A stretch of 64,000 nucleotides of DNA from BOG-938 sp048498155 (GTDB taxonomy: Bacteria > Pseudomonadota > Alphaproteobacteria > Caulobacterales > Caulobacteraceae), in assembly GCA_048498155.1 (NCBI GenBank), contig JBEHYN010000007.1:1-64000 (forward strand). The letters are read 5' to 3'. A program made the translations under genes and the position numbers. Shown one piece after another: positions 14,523-23,713 of the stretch. The notes beneath the pieces were generated by a model that saw nothing but the letters and a program-made list of their open reading frames with translations, was not told the DNA's origin and did no database searches. The stretch's first letter is position 1; each line of letters starts with the position of its first letter.

Positions 14523-17008
14523 GGGGCTGACCTCCGATACTGAAACGGCATGCTGTCGACGACGCCGAGGATCAGGGACGACCAGCGATAGTCGTCACGC
14601 GCCGCCCGACGCGTAATCGCGCGGACCGACGGCATGTCCGGGGCCTCCAGCCCGCGACCAAGCGCGTAGGTCATGAGCTTTTCGGTGACGGTTGTCGCGA
14701 AATCATCCTGACGGCTCGCCAGAAGCTGCTGAAGACCCTTGAATCCGTCAATCTTGGTTCCGTCCGGCAAGGCGCCGGAGGTGTCGACGGGCGCGCCGCC
14801 GTCCTGTGTGCGCCAGGCTCCGATCGCGTCGAAATTCTCCAGCGCGAAGCCGAGAGGGTCCATTCGCGCATGGCACGCCGCGCATGTCGGATTCTTGCGG
14901 TGCTGTTCCAGGCGCGCGCGCACCGACAGGGACTTGCCCCCGGTGGTGGAGTCGGGCAGCGCCGGCACGTTGGGCGGAGGCGGCGGCGGCGGGGACCCGA
15001 ACATGTTGTCCAGCAGCCATTTTCCCCGAATCACGGGCGAGGTGCGGTGGGCGTAGGAGCTGACGGTGAGGATGCTGCCCTGACCCAGCACCCCGCCGCG
15101 CGTGCCCTGCGGCAAGGCCACGCGACGGAAGCGGGCCCCGTAGATGTTCGGGATGCCATAGTGTTTAGCCAGCCGTTCGTTGAGGAAGGTGTAGTCGGCC
15201 GTGATCAGCTCGATGGCCTTGCGATCCTCGCGCAGTTGGCTTTCGACGAACAGACGTGTCTCCTGCGTGAATCCCTGGCGAAGATTGTCGTCGAACGCCG
15301 GAAATAATTCGGGGACCGGCGAGGCGCGATCCAGCGTGCGCTGCGTCAGCCATTGGCCGAAGAAATTGTCCGCAAAGGCCCGGGAGCGATCGTCCCGCAG
15401 CATGCGTCTGACCTGTCGTTCCAGGATCGCCGGGTCATGCAGCTTGCCTCGCTTGGCCAGACCCAGCAGTTCATCGTCGGGAATGCTGCTCCACAGGAAG
15501 AACGACAGGCGCGAGGCAAGCGCAACATCACCCAGGCGGTGCACGGCGCCGGGCCGGACGCCGACAGGCTCAGGCTCGAAACGGAAGAGGAATTCCGGAT
15601 CGACAAGGATGTACTCGATCACACTGCCGATGCCGCTCCAGTAGTCACCCCCGCGGCGGCCTTTGGCGTACTGCGCCATGAGGGTCGTAACGTCTGCTTC
15701 GGTGGCGGGCCGCCGAAACGCGTGTCGGGCCAGGGTGCGGACGGTCTTCCTTGCGCAGGCGTCTTCGTTGCTCGGCCCGATGGCGCCGCACAGCTGAAGC
15801 TTCGAGACGCTGGACGGATTGAGAGCCGCCGCCTGGGATTCTGGGCGATCAGCACCGTCAGCAAGGGCGATGGAGACGCTGTGGATAGCGGCCTCGGGCT
15901 TCCACGAGGTAGAGGAGGTGTTCTGATCGATGGAAAAGCGGCGCCGCGAGTCAATGGTTTGGAGGGGCCCCTCGACTTCCCAGGGCCGGTCGATGAAGGA
16001 CACGCCGATGGTGTGAGGGCCGCGCTTGACCGTCAGGCGCACCTCCAGGCCGTCATCCGCCTCCCGTTCGTACCGCTCCCACGCCGCGTCGCCATGAAGC
16101 TCGCCCGCATAGGTCAGCGGCGAGGCCCGTCCGGGCGCATCTCCACCGATCGTGAAGAGCTTGACCCGACCCTCGTCGAGGCGGACGTCGATCTGTTGGG
16201 GCTCGTCGAGGCCGCGAATGTATTCGTACAGCTGGCGCGCCAGCTTGATCTTGATCACGTACTGACCGTCGAATGGGAAGTCATGCTGTAAGGCGACGCC
16301 GCCCCGCGACCCGAACGGCAGATCCTCGCTCATCCGGGCGTCCTGGAACTTGAATTCCGGTACGGTGACGACTTCCAGCCCGACCTTACGTTCCTGGCCG
16401 AGGGCCATTCGAGCGACTGTCCGCGCGGCCGTGATGTAGCGATCGATCAGCGTTGGGGACACGGACAGGATGTCCGCCATATTGTCGAACCCGAGGTCGG
16501 AATCGTCCTGCGGCAACAAGGTCCGGCTGTCGATCTTCACGCCCAGCAGATCGCGCACCGCGTTGGCGTATTCTGCGCGATTGAGGCGATGCAGCGTCAC
16601 GCGCCCTGGGTCGGGGTTGGCTGCCGCAGCCCGGTCTAGCCTATCGGTAAGCGCCGAGACTGTACCTAGGGCCGCGGCCCGGTCCGGACGCGGGACCCCG
16701 ACGGGCGGCATGGCGCCCGTCCGCAGCTTGCGGACCACTTTTTCCCAAATGGCGGCGTTGCCGGCGACGTGGTCCGGGTCCAACGCCGAAAGCGACAGTC
16801 CCGCAGTGTGTAGGCGGTCGTTGTGGCACCGGGTGCAGTACTGGTCGATCAGGGCGTGGGTCGGCGCGAGTGCGGTGGGGGATTGCGAGAGGGACGCCGG
16901 AGAACCGGTCGCCAGGGCTGCGGCGGGGGAAGGCGGGCATGTCACGCCGGCGGCAAATATCCCGAGGCCAGCGATCACCGCAAGGCGTCTGCCGAATGCA
17001 GAGTTCAT
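14519..17008 (-). CDS. Planctomycete-type cytochrome-like protein (DUF1587/1595/1592/1588/1585), diheme
   Basis: The protein has 829 aa and a Sec signal peptide. It has two c-type heme sites: CTRCH (58-62), in the PSCyt-like N-terminal part, and CAACH (709-713), in the DUF1588/1585 part (NPTCAACHARMDPLGFALENFDAIG). Between them are DUF1587-type RLNRAEYANAVRDLLGV, a central beta-rich segment, and DUF1592-type HRLGDVALASRLSFFLWSSIPDDELL. A proline run (7 P) precedes the second heme. The domain set is best known from planctomycetes and acidobacteria, where its role is unproven. It is first in an operon with DUF1552 and ankyrin genes. Confidence 0.88.
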   Translation of the reverse strand: MNSAFGRRLAVIAGLGIFAAGVTCPPSPAAALATGSPASLSQSPTALAPTHALIDQYCTRCHNDRLHTAGLSLSALDPDHVAGNAAIWEKVVRKLRTGAMPPVGVPRPDRAAALGTVSALTDRLDRAAAANPDPGRVTLHRLNRAEYANAVRDLLGVKIDSRTLLPQDDSDLGFDNMADILSVSPTLIDRYITAARTVARMALGQERKVGLEVVTVPEFKFQDARMSEDLPFGSRGGVALQHDFPFDGQYVIKIKLARQLYEYIRGLDEPQQIDVRLDEGRVKLFTIGGDAPGRASPLTYAGELHGDAAWERYEREADDGLEVRLTVKRGPHTIGVSFIDRPWEVEGPLQTIDSRRRFSIDQNTSSTSWKPEAAIHSVSIALADGADRPESQAAALNPSSVSKLQLCGAIGPSNEDACARKTVRTLARHAFRRPATEADVTTLMAQYAKGRRGGDYWSGIGSVIEYILVDPEFLFRFEPEPVGVRPGAVHRLGDVALASRLSFFLWSSIPDDELLGLAKRGKLHDPAILERQVRRMLRDDRSRAFADNFFGQWLTQRTLDRASPVPELFPAFDDNLRQGFTQETRLFVESQLREDRKAIELITADYTFLNERLAKHYGIPNIYGARFRRVALPQGTRGGVLGQGSILTVSSYAHRTSPVIRGKWLLDNMFGSPPPPPPPNVPALPDSTTGGKSLSVRARLEQHRKNPTCAACHARMDPLGFALENFDAIGAWRTQDGGAPVDTSGALPDGTKIDGFKGLQQLLASRQDDFATTVTEKLMTYALGRGLEAPDMPSVRAITRRAARDDYRWSSLILGVVDSMPFQYRRSAP

Positions 17009-17429
17009 GGCCGGCCTCCCAATTCCGCCGTCCGCGCTTTTTTGTACAGTTGTTCACCGCGCTGATCGACAGACACAGCTTAGGGCGCCGGCGATGAAAT
17101 TCAACGCACATGGGCAGTGGCGCTGGAATGTCGCACCATGTGAAGTTCGGGCGCCCCAAGGCTGTGGCAGCGCCCGTTGGCCGAGAGTTGCGGCTTGAAC
17201 TGGTCTGAAGGCGGATGGGGGGCGTTGTCAGAAAGAGCGGAAAGCGGACGTTGGGAAGGTCGCAGATTTGGGAGAAAGGCGACGTTTGTTCCGTTCGGCC
17301 AGATCCCTGCCATCTGGGTCAAGCCCGCAGACGTTCACATAGCGAAGCGCTCAATTCCTCGCTGCGATCCCGGCTGCTAGACATGGGGCCCTATCAGCCG
17401 GGCCGCGAGCGGTCAGAGGGACAGATTTG
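17009..17429. other. 421-bp intergenic region before the P-type ATPase
   Basis: This is the divergent region between the diheme operon and the P-type ATPase. I see no ORF with coding character and no recognised riboswitch. It contains the 15-bp sequence CGGAAAGCGGACGTT (17238-17252), which recurs identically at 20261-20275 on the other side of the ATPase module. An AGAGGGA ribosome site precedes the ATPase start. Confidence 0.5.
17238..17252 (+). repeat. 15-bp direct repeat, left copy
   Basis: CGGAAAGCGGACGTT is identical and in the same orientation as the copy at 20261-20275. The pair flanks the P-type ATPase and the adjacent small gene. Confidence 0.5.
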
Positions 17430-19958
17430 ATGGCTATCGGGTCGTTCTGGAAGCAGCCGGCCGCTGACGCCGCGGCGGCCCTCGGCTGCGGTCTGACGGG
17501 CCTGACCGCCGCCGAAGCCGCAGAGCGGCTTGCGAAATATGGCCGAAACGCCGACGCGCAGGCGCGGGAAGCCGGGATCATCGGCTCGGTTGGACGCCGA
17601 CTGCTCGAACCCATGTGCCTGATCCTGATCGCCGCAGCTGTTGTGTCGGCGGCGACCGGCGACGTGCCGAGCGCCCTGATCATTCTGCTGATCCTCGGTG
17701 CTTCGGTGACCTTGGACACGGTCCAGGAAGGCGGAGCCAAGAGGGCCGCAGAGGCCTTACGCAAGTCGGTGGCGCTCAACGCAGAGGTCAAGCGAGACGG
17801 GGTGTTCGTGTCCGTCGACGCCGAAACCGTGGTCCCGGGAGACGTGTTCCGCATCACCGTTGGCGACATCATTCCCGCTGACGGCCTTGTGCTGGAGGCG
17901 AGTGCCTGCACCGTCAATGAGGCCGCTCTCACCGGCGAGCCCTATGGTGTGATCAAACGGCCCGGCTTGGTGCAGGCGGACACCGCTGCCGAGGCGAGCA
18001 ACGCCCTCTTCCGCGGGGCCGTGGCCCAGACGGGCGAGGCCACGGCGATCGCGATTGGCACCGGCGCCAACACCCTCTTCGGCGAGGCGGCCAAGTCGCT
18101 CACCGCCGCCGCCGAAATCTCGCCGTTCCAGCGCGACCTGCGCCAGCTGGGGTTCCTGGTCGCCCGCGCGACTGCCGTCCTCGTGGTCGGCGTGCTGGCG
18201 GCCAACGTGGCATTCGGCCGGCCCTTGATCCAGTCGCTGATGTTCTCAGTGGCGCTGGCTGTGGGACTGACGCCTGAATTGTTGCCGATGATCACCACCG
18301 TCACCCTCTCGCGAGGGGCGGTGCGGATGTCGCGAAAGAAGGTGATCGTCAAACGGCTAGCGGCGATCCATGACCTGGGCGCAATGACGGTGCTTTGCAC
18401 CGACAAGACCGGCACATTGACCTCGGCCGAGATCGAGCTCGCCGGATCGCTAGCGCTCGGCGGGAAGTCGGACGAGCGGCCCTCTCTGCTCGCCGCCATT
18501 TGCGCCACCCTCGGAGGGGACAAGGGATCGCTCGATGACGCCCTCGCCAAGGCCAAACCCGACGCGGCGAGGGGCTGGACTCGACGTGGACTGCTGCCGT
18601 TCGACTACCAACGGCGGATGGGCGCGGTGCTTGCCGATGGGCCGGAGGGACTGATGCTCATCGTCAAGGGGGCGCCAGAGGCGGTGTTAGCGGCTTGTGG
18701 GACAGCCGGCGGCGCACCTTTCGATGCGGCGGCGCGCAAGGCCGCCCTGACAAGAATTCAGGCCCTGAGCGCGCAGGGGTTGCGCGCCGTGGCCGTCGCG
18801 TCAAAGCCCTGGTCGGGCGAACCTCGCGACCCAACGGTGGAAGACGAGACCAGCCTCGCCTTCGAGGGCCTGTGTACATTCGCCGACCCGCCCAAGGCCA
18901 GCGCGCCGGCGGCAGTAGCGAGGCTAGCCGCCGCCGGCGTCCGGATGGTGATTCTCTCGGGCGACGACCCTCTGGTCGTGGGACGCTTGGCCGGGATCGT
19001 CGGTCTGCGGGTCCAGAAGGTGATTACCGGAACCGACCTGAACGCGCTTAGTGTCGACGCCCTTAGAGTGCAGGTCCGCGACACCGACGTGTTCGCCCGC
19101 CTGGCGCCCGACCAGAAGGTGCGGATTGTCCACGCCCTACGCGCGGCCGGTGAGGTCGTGGGGTTCATGGGCGACGGCGTCAATGATGCGCCGGGCATCA
19201 AGGCTGCAGACGTCGGCTTGTCGGTCGACGGCGCCACTGGCGTGGCGCGGGCGGCGGCGGACATGATCCTACTCGACTCCGATCTGGCCGTTGTGGCCGA
19301 CGGGGTGGAGGAAGGTCGGCGAACCTTCGCCAACATTCTGAAGTATGTGCGCATGGGCGCCAGCTCCAACTTCGGCAACATGCTCTCGATGGCGGCGGCC
19401 TCGCTCTTCTTGCCCTTCCTGCCGATGCTGGCGACCCAGATCCTGCTCAACAATCTGCTCTACGACGTATCGGAGATCGGCATTCCGTTCGACAATGTCC
19501 GCTCCGCCGACATTGCGGGGCCGCAGCGCTGGCGTATGCGAGACATCGTCCGTTTCGCCGTGGTGATGGGGCCGTTGTCGTCGCTCTTCGACTTTGCCAC
19601 CTTCGGCGCTCTATTCCTGTTGTTTCGTACGAGCCCTGAGGTGTTCCGCACCAGCTGGTTCGTGGAATCTATCGCGACCCAGACCCTGGTGGTGTTTCTG
19701 ATCCGTACCCGCGGGCGGCCCTGGCGCGACATGCCTAACCGTGTGCTGACCACTTCGACCTTGGCCGCCCTGGCGCTCGCCCTGGCGATTCCATTCTCGC
19801 CTTTGGGCGTATGGTTCGGGTTCCAGCCGCCGCCAGCGCATGTGACTCTTGCTTTGGCGGGCATCGTGGCCGCCTACCTCACCTGCGCCGAGTTGTGCAA
19901 ACCCCTGGCGATAAGCACCGCTAGTCAGGTCGCGCGGCCGAACAAGAAGATCGGCTAA
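17430..19958 (+). CDS. P-type cation ATPase, MgtA-like (P3B)
   Basis: The protein has 842 aa. An N-terminal cation-ATPase domain is followed by the actuator motif LTGEP (168-171 region), the membrane motif GLTPELLPMI (about 279-288), the phosphorylated Asp in CTDKTGT (about D325), KGAPE in the nucleotide domain, and the hinge GDGVNDAPGIKAADVGLSVD. TPELLP and FNLLYDVSEIGIPFDNV-like features (here NNLLYDVSEIGIPFD) favour Mg2+-transporting MgtA/MgtB over Ca2+ or heavy-metal pumps. The start is the ATG at 17430; a TTG one codon upstream is less likely. No partner MgtC gene is adjacent. Confidence 0.85.
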   Translation: MAIGSFWKQPAADAAAALGCGLTGLTAAEAAERLAKYGRNADAQAREAGIIGSVGRRLLEPMCLILIAAAVVSAATGDVPSALIILLILGASVTLDTVQEGGAKRAAEALRKSVALNAEVKRDGVFVSVDAETVVPGDVFRITVGDIIPADGLVLEASACTVNEAALTGEPYGVIKRPGLVQADTAAEASNALFRGAVAQTGEATAIAIGTGANTLFGEAAKSLTAAAEISPFQRDLRQLGFLVARATAVLVVGVLAANVAFGRPLIQSLMFSVALAVGLTPELLPMITTVTLSRGAVRMSRKKVIVKRLAAIHDLGAMTVLCTDKTGTLTSAEIELAGSLALGGKSDERPSLLAAICATLGGDKGSLDDALAKAKPDAARGWTRRGLLPFDYQRRMGAVLADGPEGLMLIVKGAPEAVLAACGTAGGAPFDAAARKAALTRIQALSAQGLRAVAVASKPWSGEPRDPTVEDETSLAFEGLCTFADPPKASAPAAVARLAAAGVRMVILSGDDPLVVGRLAGIVGLRVQKVITGTDLNALSVDALRVQVRDTDVFARLAPDQKVRIVHALRAAGEVVGFMGDGVNDAPGIKAADVGLSVDGATGVARAAADMILLDSDLAVVADGVEEGRRTFANILKYVRMGASSNFGNMLSMAAASLFLPFLPMLATQILLNNLLYDVSEIGIPFDNVRSADIAGPQRWRMRDIVRFAVVMGPLSSLFDFATFGALFLLFRTSPEVFRTSWFVESIATQTLVVFLIRTRGRPWRDMPNRVLTTSTLAALALALAIPFSPLGVWFGFQPPPAHVTLALAGIVAAYLTCAELCKPLAISTASQVARPNKKIG

Positions 19959-20021
19959 GGGTGATTGCGGCTGTTGGAACTTTCCGTGGGCCATACGATT
20001 GTAACGACAGAGGTGCTGACC

Positions 20022-20207
20022 ATGACCGCCACTAAAAAGCCCCACGACCAACCATCCGGCGTTACCGCTGTCAAAGGCGATGTAGTCATCTTGGGTCCTG
20101 ACGGCGTGGATTTGTCGATGACCCCTGTCGCTGCTGAAATAACCGCTGGCAGGCTTGTTCGTGCAGCTCAGACTGCTGACGGCCAGACGCGCCAAAAGAA
20201 CCGGTAG
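20022..20207 (+). CDS. Small conserved-type hypothetical protein
   Basis: The protein has 61 aa from the ATG at 20022, which has AGAGGTG at suitable distance. The central part reads VKGDVVILGPDGVDLSMTPVAAEITAGRLVRAAQTA, a beta strand then helix pattern, with a charged tail. Similar short proteins occur in Caulobacterales, but I cannot assign a function. It lies 63 bp after the P-type ATPase on the same strand and inside the pair of 15-bp repeats. Confidence 0.6.
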   Translation: MTATKKPHDQPSGVTAVKGDVVILGPDGVDLSMTPVAAEITAGRLVRAAQTADGQTRQKNR

Positions 20208-20260
20208 ATCGCGCCCACTCAGGGTGCTCAGTGGCTCGATTCTCGCAGTTAACCTCTGGA

Positions 20261-20275
20261 CGGAAAGCGGACGTT
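20261..20275 (+). repeat. 15-bp direct repeat, right copy
   Basis: Identical to 17238-17252 (CGGAAAGCGGACGTT). It lies in the gap between the small hypothetical gene and the UvrD-type helicase. Confidence 0.5.
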
Positions 20276-20426
20276 TAGCCGCGCAAGATCGGGAAGCGAA
20301 ATGCGCGGCCGCCTGCGCAATCTGAACAGGCTGCGGCGCTCTGACCACCCCACCTCCAGAAGGTCCGGTCGGCGACGCTCCACCCGGCGTGCTAGGCTGC
20401 CGGTTCGATTCCTGGAACCCGCCCTT

Positions 20427-22748
20427 TTGTCCGACCTCCCCACCCCCCGCATCAGCGACCTGGCCCGGCCCTCGCCGCCGCCCGCCGACTTTCTCGACGG
20501 TCTGAATCCCGAGCAGCGCCGCGCGGTCGAGGCTACTGAGGGCCCCGTGCTGGTGCTGGCCGGGGCGGGTACGGGCAAGACGCGCGTCTTGACCACGCGG
20601 CTGGCGCATATCCTCGCCAGCGGGCGGGCGCGGCCGTGGGAGCTGCTGGTCGTCACCTTCACCAACAAGGCCGCGCGCGAGATGCGCGAGCGGATCACCC
20701 ATCTGATCGGGCCCCAGGCCGAGGGCCTGCGCTGGCTGGGCACCTTTCACTCCGTCGCCGCCCAGATCCTTCGCCGCCACGCCGAGCTGGTGGGGTTGAA
20801 GTCGAGCTTCACCATCCTGGACAACGACGACCAGGAGCGACTGATCAAGCAGCTGCTCGAGGCCGAAGGGATCGACCAGAAGCGCTGGACGCCGCGCCAT
20901 CTGGCCGGGCTGATCGACCAATGGAAGAACCGCGGCTGGACCCCCGACAAGCTGCCGCCGGCCGAGGGGGCGCACTTCGCCAACAACAAGGGCCAGACGC
21001 TCTACAGCATGTATCAAGATCGGCTGCGGGTGCTGAACGCCTGCGATTTCGGCGACCTGCTGCTGCACAATCTGACGATCTTCACCACCGCGCCGGACGT
21101 GCTGGCCGAGTTTCACGACCGCTTCCGCTACATTCTGGTGGACGAGTACCAAGACACCAATGTCGCCCAGTACTTGTGGCTGCGGCTGCTGGGCCAGAAG
21201 CGCCAGAACGTCTGCTGCGTGGGCGACGACGACCAGTCGATCTATGGCTGGCGCGGGGCGGAGGTGGACAACATCCTGCGGTTCGAGCGGGACTTTCCGG
21301 GCGCCGAGGTGATCCGCCTGGAGCGCAACTATCGCTCCACCGAGCACATCCTGGGCGCGGCCTCGGGCCTGATCGCGGCCAACAAGGGGCGGCTGGGCAA
21401 GACTCTGTGGACCGAGGCCAAGGGCGGCGAAAAGGTCCAGGTGCGCGGCGTATGGGACGGCGAGGCGGAAAGCCGTCTGGTGGCCGAGGACATCGAGCGG
21501 TGGAAGCGGTCGGGACGCAAATACCGTGAGGCGGCGATCCTGGTGCGGGCCTCGTTCCAGATGCGGGCGTTCGAAGAGCGCTTCGTGCTGCTGTCCATTC
21601 CCTATGTGGTGGTGGGCGGGCCGCGCTTTTTCGAGCGGGCAGAGATCAGGGACGCCCACGCTTATCTGCGGCTGATCCAATCGGAGGACGACGACCTGGC
21701 CTTTGAGCGTGTCGTCAACACGCCCAAGCGCGGCATCGGCGACACCACCGTGTCCAAGATCCTGCAGCTCGGCCGCATGAACGGCATATCCGCCAGCACA
21801 GCCTCGCGCGGCCTGGTCCACACCGACGAGCTGCCCGCGCGCACCCGCACGGCCCTGTCCAACTTCCTGCGCGACCTAGACCGCTGGCGCCAACTATCGG
21901 CGGTGACGCCTCACCCCGAGTTGCTGGAAACTGTGCTGGATGAAAGCGGCTACACCGACGCCCTGCGCGCCGACAAAAGCCCGACCAGCCAGACTCGCCT
22001 TGAGAACCTCAAGGAGCTGGTTCAGGCCATGGGGGCGTTCGACGAACTGGGCGCCTACCTTGAGCACGTCTCCCTGGTGATGGATCTGGATCGAGACGCG
22101 GGCGACGACGCGGTGCAGATCTTGACCCTCCACTCGGCCAAGGGGCTGGAGTTCCCTCTCGTGTTCCTGCCCGGCTGGGAAGAGGGCGTATTCCCCTCCC
22201 AACGCTCCATGGATGAGAAGGGCGACAAGGGCCTGGAGGAGGAGCGCCGCCTGGCCTACGTCGGCATCACCCGGGCCAAGGAAGAGGCGCGCCTGTCCTT
22301 TGTGGCCAATCGCCAAGTCTATGGCCGCTGGACCAGCCAACTGCCCAGCCGCTTTGTGGATGAACTACCCATCGATCATGTCCAGGCGGGCTCGGAGACC
22401 GGCTATTACGGCGGCGGTCCCGGCATGCAACAGACCGCCTCGCGCTGGGACGAGACGTCCAGCTTCGGCTCGGGCTATTCCTCGCCCGGCTGGCAGAGGG
22501 CGCAGAACCGCGCGGGCGCCCGCGGCGTCTCCGAACCTTCGCGCTACCGCGCCCAGGTGATCGAGGGCGAAGGCCGGCTGGTCGCGGTGTCCGAGCCGGC
22601 CACCAGCGCCTTTTCACGCGGCGAGCGGGTGTTCCACCAGAAGTTCGGCTACGGCCTGATTAAGGCCGTGGAAGGCAACAAGCTGACCGTAGCCTTCGAC
22701 AAGGCGGGCGAGAAAAAGGTGATCGACAGCTTTGTCGAGAAGGCGTGA
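20427..22748 (+). CDS. uvrD: UvrD/PcrA-type superfamily 1 DNA helicase
   Basis: The protein has about 773 aa from a TTG at 20427. An in-frame ATG at 20301 would add 42 residues rich in Arg with no helicase homology, so the later start is preferred, though not certain. All SF1A motifs are visible: LNPEQRRAVEATEGPVLVLAGAGTGKT (Q motif and Walker A), FTNKAAREM, ILVDEYQDTN (motif II), GDDDQSIYGWRGA (III), LERNYRS (IV), LTLHSAKGLEF (V) and EERRLAYVGITRAK (VI). The C-terminus has the Tudor-like HQKFGYGLI segment of PcrA/UvrD. It unwinds DNA in nucleotide-excision and mismatch repair. Confidence 0.92.
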   Translation: MSDLPTPRISDLARPSPPPADFLDGLNPEQRRAVEATEGPVLVLAGAGTGKTRVLTTRLAHILASGRARPWELLVVTFTNKAAREMRERITHLIGPQAEGLRWLGTFHSVAAQILRRHAELVGLKSSFTILDNDDQERLIKQLLEAEGIDQKRWTPRHLAGLIDQWKNRGWTPDKLPPAEGAHFANNKGQTLYSMYQDRLRVLNACDFGDLLLHNLTIFTTAPDVLAEFHDRFRYILVDEYQDTNVAQYLWLRLLGQKRQNVCCVGDDDQSIYGWRGAEVDNILRFERDFPGAEVIRLERNYRSTEHILGAASGLIAANKGRLGKTLWTEAKGGEKVQVRGVWDGEAESRLVAEDIERWKRSGRKYREAAILVRASFQMRAFEERFVLLSIPYVVVGGPRFFERAEIRDAHAYLRLIQSEDDDLAFERVVNTPKRGIGDTTVSKILQLGRMNGISASTASRGLVHTDELPARTRTALSNFLRDLDRWRQLSAVTPHPELLETVLDESGYTDALRADKSPTSQTRLENLKELVQAMGAFDELGAYLEHVSLVMDLDRDAGDDAVQILTLHSAKGLEFPLVFLPGWEEGVFPSQRSMDEKGDKGLEEERRLAYVGITRAKEEARLSFVANRQVYGRWTSQLPSRFVDELPIDHVQAGSETGYYGGGPGMQQTASRWDETSSFGSGYSSPGWQRAQNRAGARGVSEPSRYRAQVIEGEGRLVAVSEPATSAFSRGERVFHQKFGYGLIKAVEGNKLTVAFDKAGEKKVIDSFVEKA

Positions 22749-22809
22749 TGAAGGTTGCTGACTCCAATATTTTTGTTTCCGGACCTGTAAGCTCTGCTAA
22801 CCCACGGTC

Positions 22810-23676
22810 ATGACCGACCAAGCGATTCAGATCATCGCCCGGGGGCCGCGCGCTGAAGTTGAAGCCGCCGCCCGAGCCGTTGACGCCGACACACTGCTGG
22901 AGAGCGTGACCTATTCGATCCTGGAGGAGGACGAGGCGCGCGATGTGTGGCGCATCGACGCCTTCCCGACCAGCGCGCCGGAAGCGGACGGGCTTGTCGC
23001 GACGCTGAAGGCTTTCGCGGGCCTGCAGGTCAAAAGCGAGCCCCTAGCCGACGCCGACTGGCTGGCCATGGCCCTGTCGGGTCTGCCGCCGGTGCGCGCC
23101 GGCCGCTTCTTTATCTACGGCGTGCATGATCGCGGCCGGGTCCCGCCCAACGCGGTCAATCTGCGGATCGAAGCGGGCGCGGCCTTCGGCACGGGGCACC
23201 ACGGCACCACCGTGGGATGCCTGATGGCCTATGACCGCCTGCTCAAGGCCCGCCGCTTCGCCAAGGTGCTCGACGTGGGCGCGGGAACCGGGGTGCTGGC
23301 CATCGCCGCATCCCGCACAGGATCGCGCCGGGCGGTGGGCACAGATATCGACCCGGTGTCGGTGCGCATCTCGCGCGAGAACGCCCGGGTCAACGCCGTA
23401 GCCGCCCGCTTCGTGCATGCCTCAGGCCTGGGCCATCGGCTGGTGCGCGCGGACGCGCCCTATGACCTAGTGTTCGCCAACATCCTGGCCCGGCCCTTGG
23501 TGAGGCTGGCGCAGGACATCAAAGGCGCGCTTAAGCCCAGCGGCGTCGCCATCTTGTCGGGCCTGCTTCGCACCCAGGAACGCTATGTTCGCGCGGCCTA
23601 TCTGTCGCGCGGCTATCGCCTGGCCTTCGCCCTGCGCCGCGACGCCTGGGCGACGCTGGTGTTGCGGCGACCGTAG
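22810..23676 (+). CDS. prmA: Ribosomal protein L11 methyltransferase
   Basis: The protein has 288 aa. The N-terminal substrate-recognition domain (about 1-105) is followed by a Rossmann methyltransferase: AFGTGHHGTTVGCL, LDVGAGTGVLAIAASR (AdoMet motif I), GTDIDPVSVRISRENARVN, and FANILARPLVRLA in place of the NPPY-like motif. It trimethylates ribosomal protein L11 in characterised bacteria. It lies between the helicase gene and ddl, 37 bp before ddl. A short hairpin (TCCGC-N5-GCGGA, 23680-23694) followed by a T-rich stretch sits in that gap and may separate the transcripts. Confidence 0.92.
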   Translation: MTDQAIQIIARGPRAEVEAAARAVDADTLLESVTYSILEEDEARDVWRIDAFPTSAPEADGLVATLKAFAGLQVKSEPLADADWLAMALSGLPPVRAGRFFIYGVHDRGRVPPNAVNLRIEAGAAFGTGHHGTTVGCLMAYDRLLKARRFAKVLDVGAGTGVLAIAASRTGSRRAVGTDIDPVSVRISRENARVNAVAARFVHASGLGHRLVRADAPYDLVFANILARPLVRLAQDIKGALKPSGVAILSGLLRTQERYVRAAYLSRGYRLAFALRRDAWATLVLRRP

Positions 23677-23713
23677 ATTTCCGCGATGAGCGGATGTTGT
23701 TTGGAGCCTGCCC

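Noticed and set aside
20402..20419. GGTTCGATTCC looks like a tRNA T-arm, and GGTTC-N8-GAACC is an inverted repeat
   Set aside because: The would-be T-stem does not pair and no acceptor or anticodon stem is present. The inverted repeat is short and has no matching known operator, though it lies close to the uvrD start.
19611..21821. 736-aa open frame on the minus strand
   Set aside because: It lies antisense across the P-type ATPase end and the UvrD helicase. The composition is typical of a shadow frame in GC-rich DNA and no domain is recognisable.
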